A stretch of 64,000 nucleotides of DNA from contig OX246746.1 of assembly GCA_945910005.1 (NCBI GenBank), forward strand, positions 37,288,305 to 37,352,304, written 5' to 3'. A program made the position numbers and the translations under genes. Every line of letters starts with the position of its first letter. Position 1 is the first letter of the stretch. This DNA is from Isoperla grammatica (Eukaryota > Arthropoda > Insecta > Plecoptera > Perlodidae). The notes below the pieces were generated by a model. That model had not been told where the DNA came from. It was given only the letters and a program-made list of their open reading frames with translations, and ran no database searches. Below are positions 1 through 25,771 of this stretch, one piece after another.

Positions 1-97
1 AACATATTTACTGTATGTAGACGTTGGGAAACATGTAAACGGTAACTTTGGAGTCATGATAGCGAAGATCAATAACACACAAACTGTAACTGCTATT

Positions 98-304
98 ACC
101 TAACAAAGGTGCAAGAAACAAAGTATCTGGGTATCACAAGTGACCAACATCTACGATGGAACGCGCATATAAATTTACTTACAAAAAAAATTCGATCAAT
201 CCTCCCAAAATTATATATCCTTAGAAACATCTTACAATATCGAACACTTAAAACCGTCTACTATGCTCTAGTCCAATCGTATATACAATACGGAATCATT
301 TGCT

Positions 305-335
<31 letters not shown>

Positions 336-804
336 ACTCAAGACATACATATAAATCCACTGAACATGATACAGAAACACATACTAAAAACAATACTAAA
401 GAAACCATTTACATACCCAACAAAATTAGTGTACACGGAGAGTAAAATCTACAACCCAAGAAAATTATACGTTAAAATACTATTAAAATACACACGGAAA
501 ACATATAACGAACGAGACAAAATTTTCCACTCTCATAAAACGAGAACTAAAGAAACGGGAAGACTGGAAGTCCCAAGAGTACGACTGCAGCTAATCCAAC
601 GACACGCGCTATTCTTAGGACCTAAAATTTACAATATGCTTCCCTCACACATTCATAACTCCAAAACAGCAAGTCAATTCACCACCAAATTAGATAAATG
701 TCTCCTAAAATACTCCAACGAAGAGATAAATAATATTATTAATTTAAAAATCAACAAGAAATAAATCAGTAATAAAGTAAAATATATAAAAAAAAAAAAA
801 AAAA
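98..804 (+). mobile_element. 3' fragment of a non-LTR retrotransposon (LINE) reverse transcriptase ORF
   Basis: Two overlapping open frames (109-354 and 300-764) together read as the C-terminal part of a LINE reverse transcriptase. They carry the KYLGI...W..HI motif of the thumb region and then a segment ending in YGIICWGG, where jockey/CR1-type proteins have a similar WG sequence. The second frame resumes with an LNMIQKHILKTI stretch (the usual 'lq+raiR.i' region) and stops at 764. An A-rich tail follows at about 786-804. The frame changes exactly at a run of 30 G (305-334), so the copy cannot make one protein. The 5' part is missing. Sequence at about 35-97, just before it, resembles 14776-14850, so the LINE abuts another repeat. 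The family is clear; the exact clade (CR1, jockey or relative) is not. Confidence 0.8.
305..334. repeat. Poly-G run, 30 bp
   Basis: An uninterrupted run of 30 G sits inside the LINE ORF, where the protein would have a WGG-like sequence. It is much longer than the two Gly codons expected, and it shifts the frame. Confidence 0.95.
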
Positions 805-1086
805 CGAAACCCAAACACATAAAAACACATATCATAAGATATGACAAATCGATATTCTACATCATCATTTCTCAGATAAATATGTAACATAATTTGGAAC
901 TGAAATCCGTAAATTTTAATTTTTAATTTTGTAGTTTCTATTTAGTTTTAGTTTTTAGTTCTTAGTTCTTGTTTTTAATTCAAGATTATAAAATATATCA
1001 TCTTTCTATACATCACCCATCAATGTATACCGTCCAAACCATCATCATCATCATCATCATCATCATCCTCGTCGTCGTCGTCGTCG

Positions 1087-1143
<57 letters not shown>

Positions 1144-2214
1144 ACATCATCATCATCATCATCATCCAAGTAAAAATGACAATGCAATGAGGCAACCACG
1201 TACGAGTTCTACGACTCATGTGATGTCTCATATGCGCAATAACCTGTATTTGTTACTTATACAAAATGTACACTGTCTTTTCAATTGAAATGAATCAAAA
1301 TCAAAATCAAATCATTCTATGCACATGTTGAACAAAGTACGTATGCCTACTTTTCTATTTTCTGAAGGTTGGATGATCAGAATGGGCTCACGAAAAGAAG
1401 ACTTATACAAATTATGAGATGTGTGTTTTACAGAACAATTGTGTCACACACAACAGTAACAATGTATTGGATTAATTAGGCACAATAAAGGTTGTGTTAG
1501 TAGATTCAATTTTAAAATCTCGTGCAATATCTTCAACTTGTGTCAGTGAGAGTAGCGACGATATCTCGAAGTTGAAGTGGCCACTTCTGTGTAGGTTGTA
1601 GCCAACACAAGCATATACTTTGATAAATCCACTAGCAAAACACCTGTACAATCATGGCAGACTTTAAATTGAATTCGGTTTCTAAAGAATATAGTCTACA
1701 TCCATCACAACAAATTTAAACAAAATCAATATTTGCGCAGTATGAAATGAACCGTTGTTGTCAGCAATTATACTCTATTATAGAACGTAAATATCTCATA
1801 TTCGGTGGTATGTCAGTGTCACGCACTTTTGTTCCTTCACAGGTTCCAGTTGAATATTATAATGAATGAAATGGCGCTTAGTGTTCAAATCGATTAAACA
1901 TAAACCTAGTTTTTCAAATGTGTAATTAGGTAATTTTTTAAATATGGGACCACGGACTGGTGTATTTATTTCTACGGACTTTGTTTCTATATCAATTAGG
2001 GAATAAAATGATTAACAATATGACATGCTAAAATATTTTGCTTGAATAGGAGGCTACTCAGGGTTTTCTTCAATCGATATAAGTATTTAAATTGTGTAAT
2101 ATTTGAAGTGCGATGACAGTTATCTCAAATTCAGTGGTAAATACACGCACCTTTGTTTATAAGTGAATCAATAACGATTAATATGAAGTGTTCAATCTAT
2201 TTAACCATTTCCAG
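805..2214. other. AT-rich noncoding stretch with a CAT/ATC microsatellite
   Basis: The only structure seen is a trinucleotide tract at about 1041-1167, (ATC)n with a short CTCGTCGTC variant block near 1068-1086. Open frames over it (poly-Ile, poly-Met) are microsatellite translations. No exon, RNA gene or transposon end was recognised elsewhere in this stretch. Confidence 0.6.
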
Positions 2215-2809
2215 TAGGGATGACATCGGGTAATAAAATTCGTAACCGGTTCCAGCTCTCATATTACCCGGGTACCCGGATCCTGAAAACGTATTTTTCG
2301 ATGTGTAGGCTTGATTTGAAGGTCGTCGCTAGGCCTTGTGAAGTCCGCGGGGCGCGAACATAGAGAAATAAAACAGGGGTGCGAAGACGAGGGACGAATG
2401 ACATGCCCGCCCCTCAGAATACGCCTGCAGTAATCACATCGAGTAAAAAAAACATTTCGCAAAACACAACTGAAGCACGTACATAAATCATGATATTTCA
2501 AGTAAAATAAATAGTAACAAAACAAGTGTTAGCAAGAATGTTCACCAGAATGTTAAACAAAGAACAAACAGTAACGAATGCAAGTCTGTTCGCGTCTGTT
2601 CTGCTCCCCGTCGAGGCACGTGTTAGGGAAGGTGGGGGATGGGTCGGCGCACGCCGTACCTGCTGACTCCATCAAAATCAACCACAACAATACTGGCGCG
2701 TAAATATAGCCTCGAAACGGACTAAAAAAATACCCGGACCCGAAAAACGGCTCCGGGTATTATTTGGAGCTGGGTACCCGGGCTACCCGGGTACCCGATG
2801 TCATCCCTA
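2215..2809. mobile_element. hAT-type non-autonomous DNA transposon (TAGGGATG family)
   Basis: The 595-bp element has perfect 18-bp terminal inverted repeats: tagggatgacatcgggta at 2215-2232 and its complement at 2792-2809. It is flanked by an exact 8-bp target duplication, atttccag (2207-2214 and 2810-2817). An 8-bp duplication with a TAGGG start is the hAT signature. The ends are rich in gtacccggg. A minus-strand open frame (2259-2525) has a CDYC pair that could be a remnant of a BED-type finger, but no transposase is recognisable. The perfect TIRs and duplication imply a fairly recent insertion. Confidence 0.9.
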
Positions 2810-3300
2810 ATTTCCAGGTGTTCTTTTAAAATCGATATACATTTCTAATTTGATTTCTAATTTGATAGCCAGCATCTTGTGTTATCGTACATATTTAAAA
2901 CATACGCAATGCTAATGGGCATTTCATTCACGACATTATAATACTAGTCTGGTATATATTTTTTTTTTGTAGTAGTGTTAATTTGTAATAAGGGGTTTGT
3001 GACGACATAGTTCGGAGAGGTCGGACAGTTTCATTTTCATTGTTATGTATTTTTTATTGGTGCACATCTGAAACAATACACTGTGCAATATCTTTTTTTA
3101 ATATTCGAAATATTAGCATTGGCTGACAACATTCACTTTCCCAGTCGTCTCGCGTTCAATTCTTTTGGTTATCTACTTCAGCGTAGTTGGTTTTTGATGT
3201 TGGCGACATGGAAGACGGCCATTTTCAACTTCAATAGTAAATAATCAAATCAAATCTTAAAGAAAGCGCTGCCCCCACGTCACGATGCTTTTATGACAGT

Positions 3301-6300
3301 ATGCATGAGTTAGAGATAGAAGATAACGTAGAAAGCAAATTAGGTAAGTTTGCTCATTTTTATTATTGGTGTTCTGATGAGCTTGGTTCTGCATTTTATC
3401 ATTGCTTTACTCGAACCAGCTCTAAAATCAAACTGAAACATAACCTAAAATTACCATAACCTAAAATTAGGTCTGATCATTTGCCAAAAACGTAAAGAAG
3501 GATCCTCTACAGTTAGTTATTTCGACTCGTAGAACGTAGATTATGGGCCTAGTTGGGTTAAAGTGCCCGTTCAATGTATGTGTGTGATGTGATCTGTCGC
3601 ATACGATGCTACGTTTTCAAGCACACGGCGATCTTGGCCACTAGGCCCTATGTAGCCTTCTGTGTGGCTGCCGTTTCATTGGCAGCTATATTTTATAAAG
3701 TAATATTGGCGCGAAGGTTAAACAACTTCAGTGTTCTCTGTAAGTTTTGACAGGTGTGGGAAGTTGAGCAATGTTTCGTATTCCTTACGAGGAAGAAAGA
3801 AAGAGGTACGCAGCTGTGTTATTGAGCTGTTAAAATGACGAACCTTATGCGATAAGAGACCTTTTTGGGTTAGAGAATCGCATGAGATACGGGCTTTGAT
3901 AAGAGGAACTGAAGAACGATCGCATCGCACGTATCGGATACAAATGTGGAACGGCTCTTTAAGGCTCTATTTGTGAGTTTGCTTGTTAATTTATACAATT
4001 CATAGAGTGTGCTCTTTTATTATATCTGATTAATCAGAATGTGCCCGAGGCATTTTTTATTGATTCTGAGCGTCATGGGTGCCATTCTTTTATTACCGAG
4101 GGCGCATTCCGTAACTTTTATGCTCTGCCCATACCGAAACTAGTTACAAACCCCTCGCCGAGTAGGCCTATTCCTGAACTCACTGATTGAGCATTCGCAA
4201 CACGTTCTGAACATTGGAGGTTTTCAGCCCAGCATCTGTAGCGTTGCAAAAAAGCATGCCAAAGTTTCGAAATTCAATGATAAAAAGCTCGTCAAACACT
4301 AACAGGAACGATAGAATTTGACTGTAGTTATACCAGAGGTTTGGGCCTATAGTATTTTTATTATTTTGTTCGATTTTATTTTTTATTCATGGAGAACTAG
4401 GTATTAGAATATTATTTACTTGATTTAATTTCAAATTTGTGTGCACATTTTCCTTATCTCTTTGATTGATATGTTCCAAAACACATTACTTAGCCTAATG
4501 TGTGACATCCTAGGCCTAGATGATACTACAACCAAAGCATTGTCCAGAGGTTTCGGTATGCAGCCTGAGCGGAGGAGTTGGAGCACAATCGGCTTTCCAG
4601 GGGCGATCTTACAGATTTGCTCTGGTCGTTAAGAAATAATGCGGCTTTCTGCTTCCAACATGGCAGTGATGGGAATTTTATGATCGATGAAATGAATACT
4701 AAGTTTGAAGTTTTAAGTAAGCTCAGTATACGCCTATAAAATTGTCAAGAGATAGCGTTACTGTCGCCGCGAGAAGTGAGTGATGGCAGCTACGATGAGG
4801 TCGGTGGAGGCAACTTAACATAGCTACTATATGCGTAACAACAGTTTTTATTAATTATATTAAAATCTAAGCAGCCAGACTGTAGATATATATGTATATG
4901 AAAGCCAATACCAATGTAGAAGACCCGTGAGTCATTCATATACGATATACGGAACGGAATAACGATTTGTTTTACAAATATAAACTTGGATATGTAGTCT
5001 CGGCGTGCGGTTGGGCCGTAAAAAATCGCACATTGCATTTTAGTGCATGATACGAATTTGCGTTCAGTGCACTTTCTATCTAGAAAGTTTATTTTGTTAT
5101 TGTCTACAAAGGCTGCTACGCATGTTTGGAGAACTCTCGAACACATCCGATCATTAATTTTTTGCCAATTGAGTCTGAGAAAACAAAACAATTTTCTAGA
5201 GCTGTCCATCTCCGATGCGTGAATTGTCATAGCAAGTTAACTATTAAGTATATTATTTTGAAACCATCTTTACAACAATAATTGATATGCCAGCTAAATA
5301 TTCTCATATAAGTGAAACCATAAAAATCAATACAATAACGGCTAGAACGTGGTAAGTGAAGATGTGTAACATTCCTAGCGCGCCGCGAATCTTGACAACG
5401 ACCTCACCTTAGCGCTTCTCGTTTTGTCCGCTTGGAGCGTGTTGTTTCTTTTTACAGGCGAATAGGCCTAGGCCTACATAATGGTAATAAGGTGGAATAT
5501 AGGCTTAGAAATACAACGTAAGTAAACCTCAAATATAGGTGGATCCAATCTAAAGTATTGCTCATTATTGGTACAAGCTTGTTAAAAAATACAAAACGAA
5601 TACTTTCATTAGTACCGGTACACCCCTATTCTGTATTCAGGCATCAAAAGCCCATTATTGTGCACTGTTATTGATGAAAACCAGTATATAATGCAATCTT
5701 TCATATTCATTCATTTGTTCACTCAATCTGAAGATCAGTTATGTGACTGTGCATGCTCGGGCAGATATTCAGGTCTAATAAAAGAACACACCAATAAAGA
5801 TGAGTTATATTGACATTGGCATGAAGACCCTTCAGCCCCCCTTATGGCGTTATCCACTGGTTGCACCGATTCGCACCAAGAGTGGTGAGTGGATTGCACA
5901 CTCTTGGAGAATGATATTCGATTACTCCATGTTGTGGCATGTAATCGTTGAAAAAACCAAGGTCCTTCATTCTGATTGGCAATTTGAGCTGGCCATGGTA
6001 GGCATATTTACAATGCTATGCTTCGTTTATACTTTGTGCTTCTAATGCTGTAAGATTTTGTGCTTAAGTTTTGGTATGCTAAGACTAAATTCTTCTATCA
6101 AGTGGTATTTTCATTTTCAGCATCTGATATTTTGATTGAGTTTTTAGAAGCAGCTATTCATAATATTATATACTCACGTCAAATATATCCCGCTTCAATC
6201 TTCATTCGCAAAAAGAAGTATGAAACTCCACTGATGGTCTCCATTCATCCAAAGCTTAATGCATATATCAGAGATTGTTTAAAATGTGCACATGAGCTGT

Positions 6301-9124
6301 TGAAGAAGAAGCAATTAAGAAATATGTCCGTAATTTTACAAGATACAAATTTGAAGCCACTGGAAAGCTTTGTGTTTGATGTAATTGAATTACATTCTAC
6401 AATAGAAGTGTAAGTTAAGACAATATTGTTCTTTCATTTATTTTTTTATTTATATTTTCAGCCTAAATTATAGAAATTCACTTCACTCTAACTGCACATG
6501 TTATTGCCTAGGCCTATATTTACTAGATCCTATTTTATAGAAACTTCACTACACTAGGCTTCTGTGCTAAACTAAGTTAGCTATCAACGAAGTCACAAAA
6601 CTGAGTTCCCGCCATCAACTTGTTATACCCCATTATGAAAATTTATTGACTTCAGGAATAGCCGTAATAAAGATTTGGATGTAAGTTGTTTCATGTGTTG
6701 TTTTAGTGCGTAACATTATACCGAAGCCTAAGTCCAGTAGATTTCTAAATTTAAATTTTGTTAATTTTTTTTTTAGAAATGACCAATTCCTCATCAAATG
6801 CGAGGAGGCCTTACGTGCATGTTGCCTTAAACTCAACACTAGCCACATATATTTGAAACCAGTTCCTTTGGGAACTACTTTTCAGATACAGATTCTTACA
6901 ACTGAGACTGCCCTCACTTCCATCAGTGAAGACCCTATGTTAAAGGTAAGTACTATTAGGCCTATACTAAAAACTTCTCCTATAAGCAGGGTACAGGCCT
7001 ATTTAGTTTTTAAGGAGCTATAGTTCTTCATTTTACTTAGCCAAACCTAAACATCTCTGTTTGTCTTATTTTATAAGAAGAGTGAGATGACTGATGTCCT
7101 CCTGGTTGGCTCTCATGCATGCTCTCAGGAGGTAAGTCTGCTGGTTGAGGTGCCACATTGGGGCATTGTTGTGATGTCTGTCCATCATCACTCGTCTCGT
7201 TAAAAATCTGCTAGAAATCGGCATAAAAAAATCACCGCGCGCGATAGAAAAATCGCCACTGTCATCGGTATAGACAAATAATTTCTGTAGTTATACGTAC
7301 TGGTACCCTAGCACTGAAAACTTGCACTTAGAACTTGAATCCAAAATCAATTTCATCAAAATTTTTATATTATAATAATTTTTTTTATAAGGAAAGTCAA
7401 TGGAATTGCAAACATTGTGATCATTCAAAGTGGAGAACAAGTACATTTTCTGTTTTGTATGTCTCAGTTGTAGGCCTGCACTTGCCAACATATATAACTC
7501 AAGGGTAGTAGAAATATATCCTTTATCAACACCTTCAGTTAGTTTGAGTGTTCATAGTTGTGTGAACCTCCTGCCTATTGCCTAGACCTTGTGTATTTCA
7601 AACTAAAAAGAACATCCCCTCACAAGTTCTAGACTTGGAATAGGCTACATGTGCTCAAGTTCAAAGGTGTTTACCGGATCCAATAATATATGTCATGCTT
7701 ATTTTAATATCCTCTATGCCTAGGACCAAGTAGGTATTTAAATGTTTCAATAGGCAATGCAATAACAAAACAAGCATTGCCTACTTGCTAGATTCACACT
7801 ACCAGGAACTTATCAACTAACCTGAAGACGTGTTGTTAACCCAGGACTACCTTACACATGCTTTCGTCACAGGCGAGGCACTCGTAGCCAACCAGCCAAC
7901 CACCCAGGACTACCTTACACATGCTTTCGTCACAGGCGAGGCACTCGTAGCCAACCAGCCAACCACCCAGGACTACCTTACACATGCTTTCGTCACAGGC
8001 GAGGCACTCGTAGCCAACCAGCCAACCACCCAGGACTACCTTACACATGCTTTCGTCACAGGCGAGGCACTCGTAGCCAACCAGCCAACCACCCAGGACT
8101 ACCTTACACGTGCTTTCGTCACAGGCGAGGCACTCGTAGCCAACCAGCCAACCACCCAGGACTACCTTACACATGCTTTCGTCACAGGCGAGGCACTCGT
8201 AGCCAACCAGCCAACCACCCAGGACTACCTTACACATGCTTTCGTCACAGGCGAGGCACTCGTAGCCAACCAGCCAACCACCCAGGACTACCTTACACAT
8301 GCTTTCGTCACAGGCGAGGCACTCGTAGCCAACCAGCCAACCACCCAGGACTACCTTACACATGCTTTCGTCACAGGCGAGACACTCGTAGCCAACCAGC
8401 CAACCACCCAGGACTACCTTACACATGCTTTCGTCACAGCCGAGGCACTCGTAGCCAACCAGCCAACCACCCAGGACTACCTTACACATGCTTGCGTCAC
8501 AGGCGAGGCACTCGTAGCCAACCAGCCAACCACCCAGGACTACCTTACACATGCTTTCGTCACAGCCGAGGCACTCGTAGCCAACCAGCCAACCACCCAG
8601 GACTACCTTACACATGCTTGCGTCACAGGCGAGGCACTCGTAGCCAACCAGCCAACCACCCAGGACTACCTTACACATGCTTTCGTCACAGGCGAGGCAC
8701 TCGTAGCCAACCAGCCAACCACCCGAAACAATACCGGCAAAAATACCAGAGACAAATACCAATCACTGATTGGTTACGAGTGCCTCGCTTGTGACGAACG
8801 CATGTGTAAGGTAGTCTTGGGACAACTATACATGTATTCGAGTGTACAACTGTCATTTATATAATCCTTACAGCTTGCTTTCCTTGGTTTTCAAATGCAT
8901 CACTTTGAGTTTAATTCGTTGTTGTGTTGAACGTTGTGATCTTAAAAATGTTTTTTTTGTTGCAGGATTTTCCTTGGATAGAAACAAAAGAATCTACTTC
9001 TAAAATTAAAAATTACAAAATTGTGCCTGTGAATTCACTTGATACTGATTTATTAAAAGTTCAGGTATATATTGAAGAAACCAATGCAAAGCAAGAAGAA
9101 AGTGAAAAGTTGAAAACTAAGTAG
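3301..9124 (+). CDS. MAD2L2: MAD2L2 / REV7, HORMA-domain protein (4 exons)
   Basis: REV7 is the HORMA-domain adaptor of DNA polymerase zeta in translesion synthesis, and of shieldin and mitotic checkpoint complexes; it acts in the nucleus. Exons: 3301-3343, 6121-6409, 6777-6945 and 8966-9124. All junctions are GT-AG and all phases agree (1, 2, 0). The sum is 660 nt, 219 residues plus stop; the human protein has 211. Exon 2 carries the conserved start of the HORMA fold (DILIEFLEAAIHNIIYSR, YPASIF, KKYETP, HPKLNAYI) and the FVFDV strand. Exon 3 covers the CEEALRACCLKL helix. Exon 4 begins DFPWI, as in vertebrate REV7, and ends with the safety-belt region (LLKVQVYIEE). Exon 1 (14 codons) was chosen because its ATG, strong gtaagt donor and phase fit exon 2; it is the least certain exon. 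Introns hold repeats, including a 63-bp minisatellite in intron 3. The gene looks intact. Confidence 0.9.
7840..8821. repeat. 63-bp minisatellite (14 copies) closed by an inverted partial copy
   Basis: Fourteen direct copies of a 63-bp unit (start cccaggactaccttacac) run from 7840 to about 8724 inside the last MAD2L2 intron. After about 45 bp of unique sequence, 8771-8821 carries the same unit in reverse complement (ggttacgagtgcctcgc to gtagtcttggg). Because 63 is a multiple of 3, the array is open on both strands (344 and 308 codons). This is a repeat effect; nothing suggests translation. Copies differ by a few substitutions, such as acacgtg for acacatg and cacagcc for cacaggc. The layout is that of a foldback element whose left arm has been tandemly amplified. 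Confidence 0.9.
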
Positions 9125-10133
9125 GAATATACATATATTTTAATTTGTACACCCAGGGTTGTATTCAACGGGACACGAGAGAACACACTGTGTCCCTGGT
9201 TAAATTTATCACCCGGCCCTGGAGCGTGTCTCTACCCTGATAAGAAACCTAACGCGGGGACAGGCATTGTGTTTTGCTCCAGTCTATGTTTTTGACACAA
9301 TATTTTCTTAATAAATTGATAATTTGATCAATTTTGTACTTTTCTGACCTTATAAAAATTAAAAATGCAGTTGTATGAATTATTAACACTCACGCTAAAA
9401 GTTTGGGGAACGATAAATATTTGTTTGTGAAAGTGTTATATTACAAATCTTGAAATATTCTAAAATTAATAATGCAGCATAAAATAATATCAATTAAACA
9501 TGACACCAGTTGATGATGATATTTGGGGTTTTACGTCCCATATTTTTGATGACATCAGTTACTGTAGCTATAATTTCGATGCGATAAAACATGAATATTA
9601 ATCGTCGATGGGGGGGGGGGGGGGGGGTTCAAATGGTAAATAGTACATTCATATGTTGTAGGACTACACTTCTGTGCACCTGTAATACCAAAGAGGGGAG
9701 GGAAGATCTAAGGACCCCCACTGGTTGGGAGTTAATGCATAGCTACTACGGCTGTCTTGTGTATCTTAGTAATCTCCTGTTCTTTCGATCTTCTCATCCC
9801 CCGAGCATCGGATCCTTACCTCACTCTTACCTTACTCTTGCTCTTACCAGCTCATCATTCTAACTAGGCCCACTCAAATTCTTGTCTTCGAAAAGTAACT
9901 GTGAGATTTTTGAACCACTTCAGAAAATTGTGATTTTATGCGGTAAGTTGTGCATTGTGATAAGCTGATCCTTTGATATCAGTCTTAGGTAAATTACTTT
10001 TCAAAGTTTGCTTTACTTATTAGGTCTACTGGCCTTTAGAAGTTATATTATTATTTTACTGCTAAATACCTAAGTTCTAACATTTATTTAATTAGGTAGG
10101 CCTATGTAGAGCCTAAAGGCTGGTTTGATTTTG
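9125..10133. other. Downstream of MAD2L2: 3' UTR and repeats
   Basis: The first AATAAA after the MAD2L2 stop is at 9310-9315 and is a plausible polyadenylation signal. A segment at about 9520-9560 (gatatttggggttttacgtcccat) recurs in inverted form near 19650-19675, so it belongs to a dispersed repeat. A run of 18 G lies at 9610-9627. No further coding sequence was recognised. Confidence 0.5.
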
Positions 10134-10424
10134 TTGGGGAAAGAGGGATAGGGACCGACAGTTTACCTGTGGAAGTTCGGGTAGTTGCCTGAAGATTGAA
10201 GAGACACGAGAATATTTATAAAAAAACGACGGAACGTTTCGGCTTTGCAGCCTTGTTCACTGGTCGGAGTTGAGAAATCAACTTCCACTCCGACGAGTGA
10301 ACAAGGCTGCCTAAGCTGAAATGTTTCGTTGTTTTGTTTGTAAATATTTTGGTGTCTCTTCAATCTTCAGACAACTACCCGAACTTCTACAGGTAAGCTG
10401 TCGGTCCCTATCCCTCTTTCCCAA
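10134..10424. mobile_element. Foldback/MITE-like inverted repeat, 291 bp
   Basis: The sequence is a near-palindrome. The left arm starts ttggggaaagagggatagg and runs through gaccgacagtttacctgt, ttcgggtagttgcctgaag and ttgaagagacac. The right arm, read in reverse, repeats all of this with few mismatches and ends at 10424. The middle holds the same gctgaa/gaaacgt motif in both orientations, in the GGCT-GCAA-AGCC-GAAAC arrangement seen near Penelope-like elements. A single arm of the same family (gaaggataggagccaacagcttacctg) lies at about 15885-15920. No clear target duplication was found. It may be two Penelope-type terminal repeats joined head to head. Confidence 0.65.
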
Positions 10425-10858
10425 CTAACATTTATTTAAAGTAGTGTTATTAATTTTATTACTTGGTGTCTAGTGTGTTATGTATATATGTTTGTGGTTT
10501 TCAGTTTTGTGTATTTTTGTATATTATTATTTATTTATTATTCTTATGTTATTGTATTGCTCTTTGGACAATTGAATTGCACTTTCATAATTACTGTGCA
10601 CATCTACTTACTACTTACTACATACAACACATTTATGTAAATTATCAAATTACTCTTTGTACATATTTTACAGGCCATCTTCTAGTAACAGTGATGTTGC
10701 TGATAGATCTACACAACAAACTGTTTGTGAGGTCCCTGAAGGTTCTTGTAGATGTAATTGTAGTTGTACCAACTTATAAACAAATATTATTTATTACAAA
10801 ATAATGTTTTGGTCTCTGAGTGTTGGTTTATGGTTAAAAAGAAGTTTCACTGTATAGC

Positions 10859-10894
<36 letters not shown>

Positions 10895-11441
10895 TTATAC
10901 ACTATACAGTATTATTATTATTATTATTATATTATTATTTATAATCCAAAGCATGTGGCCACAGTTAAGCTTTAATATTAAAAGCTTTGTATGTAGCACA
11001 TCTAATAATTTTTAGCCTTTACAAAAAAAGGAAACGTATGCCATTTACATATGCCATTTACTGTGCTCATCTTGATGTAAACAATGTATTTCTAAAATAT
11101 ATCTGTCCACAAGAATTTTTTACAAATGCCATGATCACCAAAACAATTTTGTATATAAGACGTGAATATGTTGGTGGGGGTTATATACACATATATATGT
11201 GTAATAATAAGTGAACTGTTTTTTGAACAGTCAAGAAGGAAAACAATGTTTCTAGGGCATGCATACTCTTATTGCATTTGTTTTGTGTTTAAAAATATTA
11301 TTGCTCCTGTGATATAATATGGTGAATGTACAAATGCTGATGCCTTTTATAAAAAGTTTTTTTTTACCATATATTTCATAAATACAAACTATATTTGACA
11401 CATCTTGTTGCTGAAGGTTATTTGTACCATGACTCAGTTTG
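10425..11441. other. Intergenic sequence between the two convergent genes
   Basis: AT-rich sequence with a TA microsatellite at about 10861-10893 and an ATT tract at about 10910-10938. It separates the 3' ends of MAD2L2 (+) and alkaline phosphatase (-) and probably includes the phosphatase 3' UTR. No exon was recognised. Confidence 0.5.
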
Positions 11442-25285
<13,844 letters not shown>

Positions 25286-25339
25286 CTGGAAAATAGAGTT
25301 TCTAAAATTACAAATAAACAGTACTTTATTATCAATCAA

Positions 25340-25771
25340 TATCTCCCTTTACCAACTATGGAGTCGGGTAGGGGGTGGAAGGTTCCCACCATCACTTGGG
25401 CCTCGGGACTATCTAAGCCGGCTAGTCATTGTCTGACGCGTCACCCCTTTTCTTCCTTTGTCCTGCTGAAACATCTTCTTCAATATCTATTTATTCTTCT
25501 TCCTCTTCTTCGCAATCATCTTCCGGACTCTGCAGCAGTTTTCTCCATTATTCTTATATCTTCCCACAACTTCTCTTGTTGCACCTCCACCAATGATGCG
25601 CTCCGTATTATTATGTCCGTACTCCGTAACAATCACTTCTTCCCATTGTAGTCTTGGCCTTCCTGTTTTTCTTAGTGTGTCCCCAGCATCTTCAAACTGG
25701 CACTTCGGGATTCTCTTCTCACCCATCCTCTTTATATGTCCGAACAATCTAAGCCTTTCTTTTCCTAACAT
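25340..25771 (-). mobile_element. C-terminal fragment of a non-LTR retrotransposon ORF
   Basis: The minus-strand frame at 25487-25771 reads RLRLFGHIKRMGEKRIPK, then GRPRLQWEE. This is the familiar 'RLRW.GH..RM...R.PK ... GRPR.RW' end of many LINE reverse transcriptase ORFs. It is truncated at the 5' side. The following 140 bp (25340-25486) is probably 3' untranslated sequence of the same element. It lies upstream of the first recognised phosphatase exon, probably in the gene's first intron. Confidence 0.75.

Noticed and set aside
4790..5230. 146-codon minus-strand open frame
   Set aside because: No recognisable domain, unusual composition, and it lies inside the first MAD2L2 intron; probably chance.
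5800..6045. 81-codon plus-strand open frame just upstream of MAD2L2 exon 2
   Set aside because: It does not match the REV7 N-terminus and its phase does not join exon 2; the exon at 3301 fits better.
7840..8724. CRISPR-like array
   Set aside because: The repeats are contiguous with no spacers and the genome is eukaryotic; the same holds for all other arrays here.
7830..8864. Open frames of 344 (+) and 308 (-) codons
   Set aside because: Both are translations of a 63-bp tandem repeat whose length is a multiple of three; there is no start context, domain or splice support.
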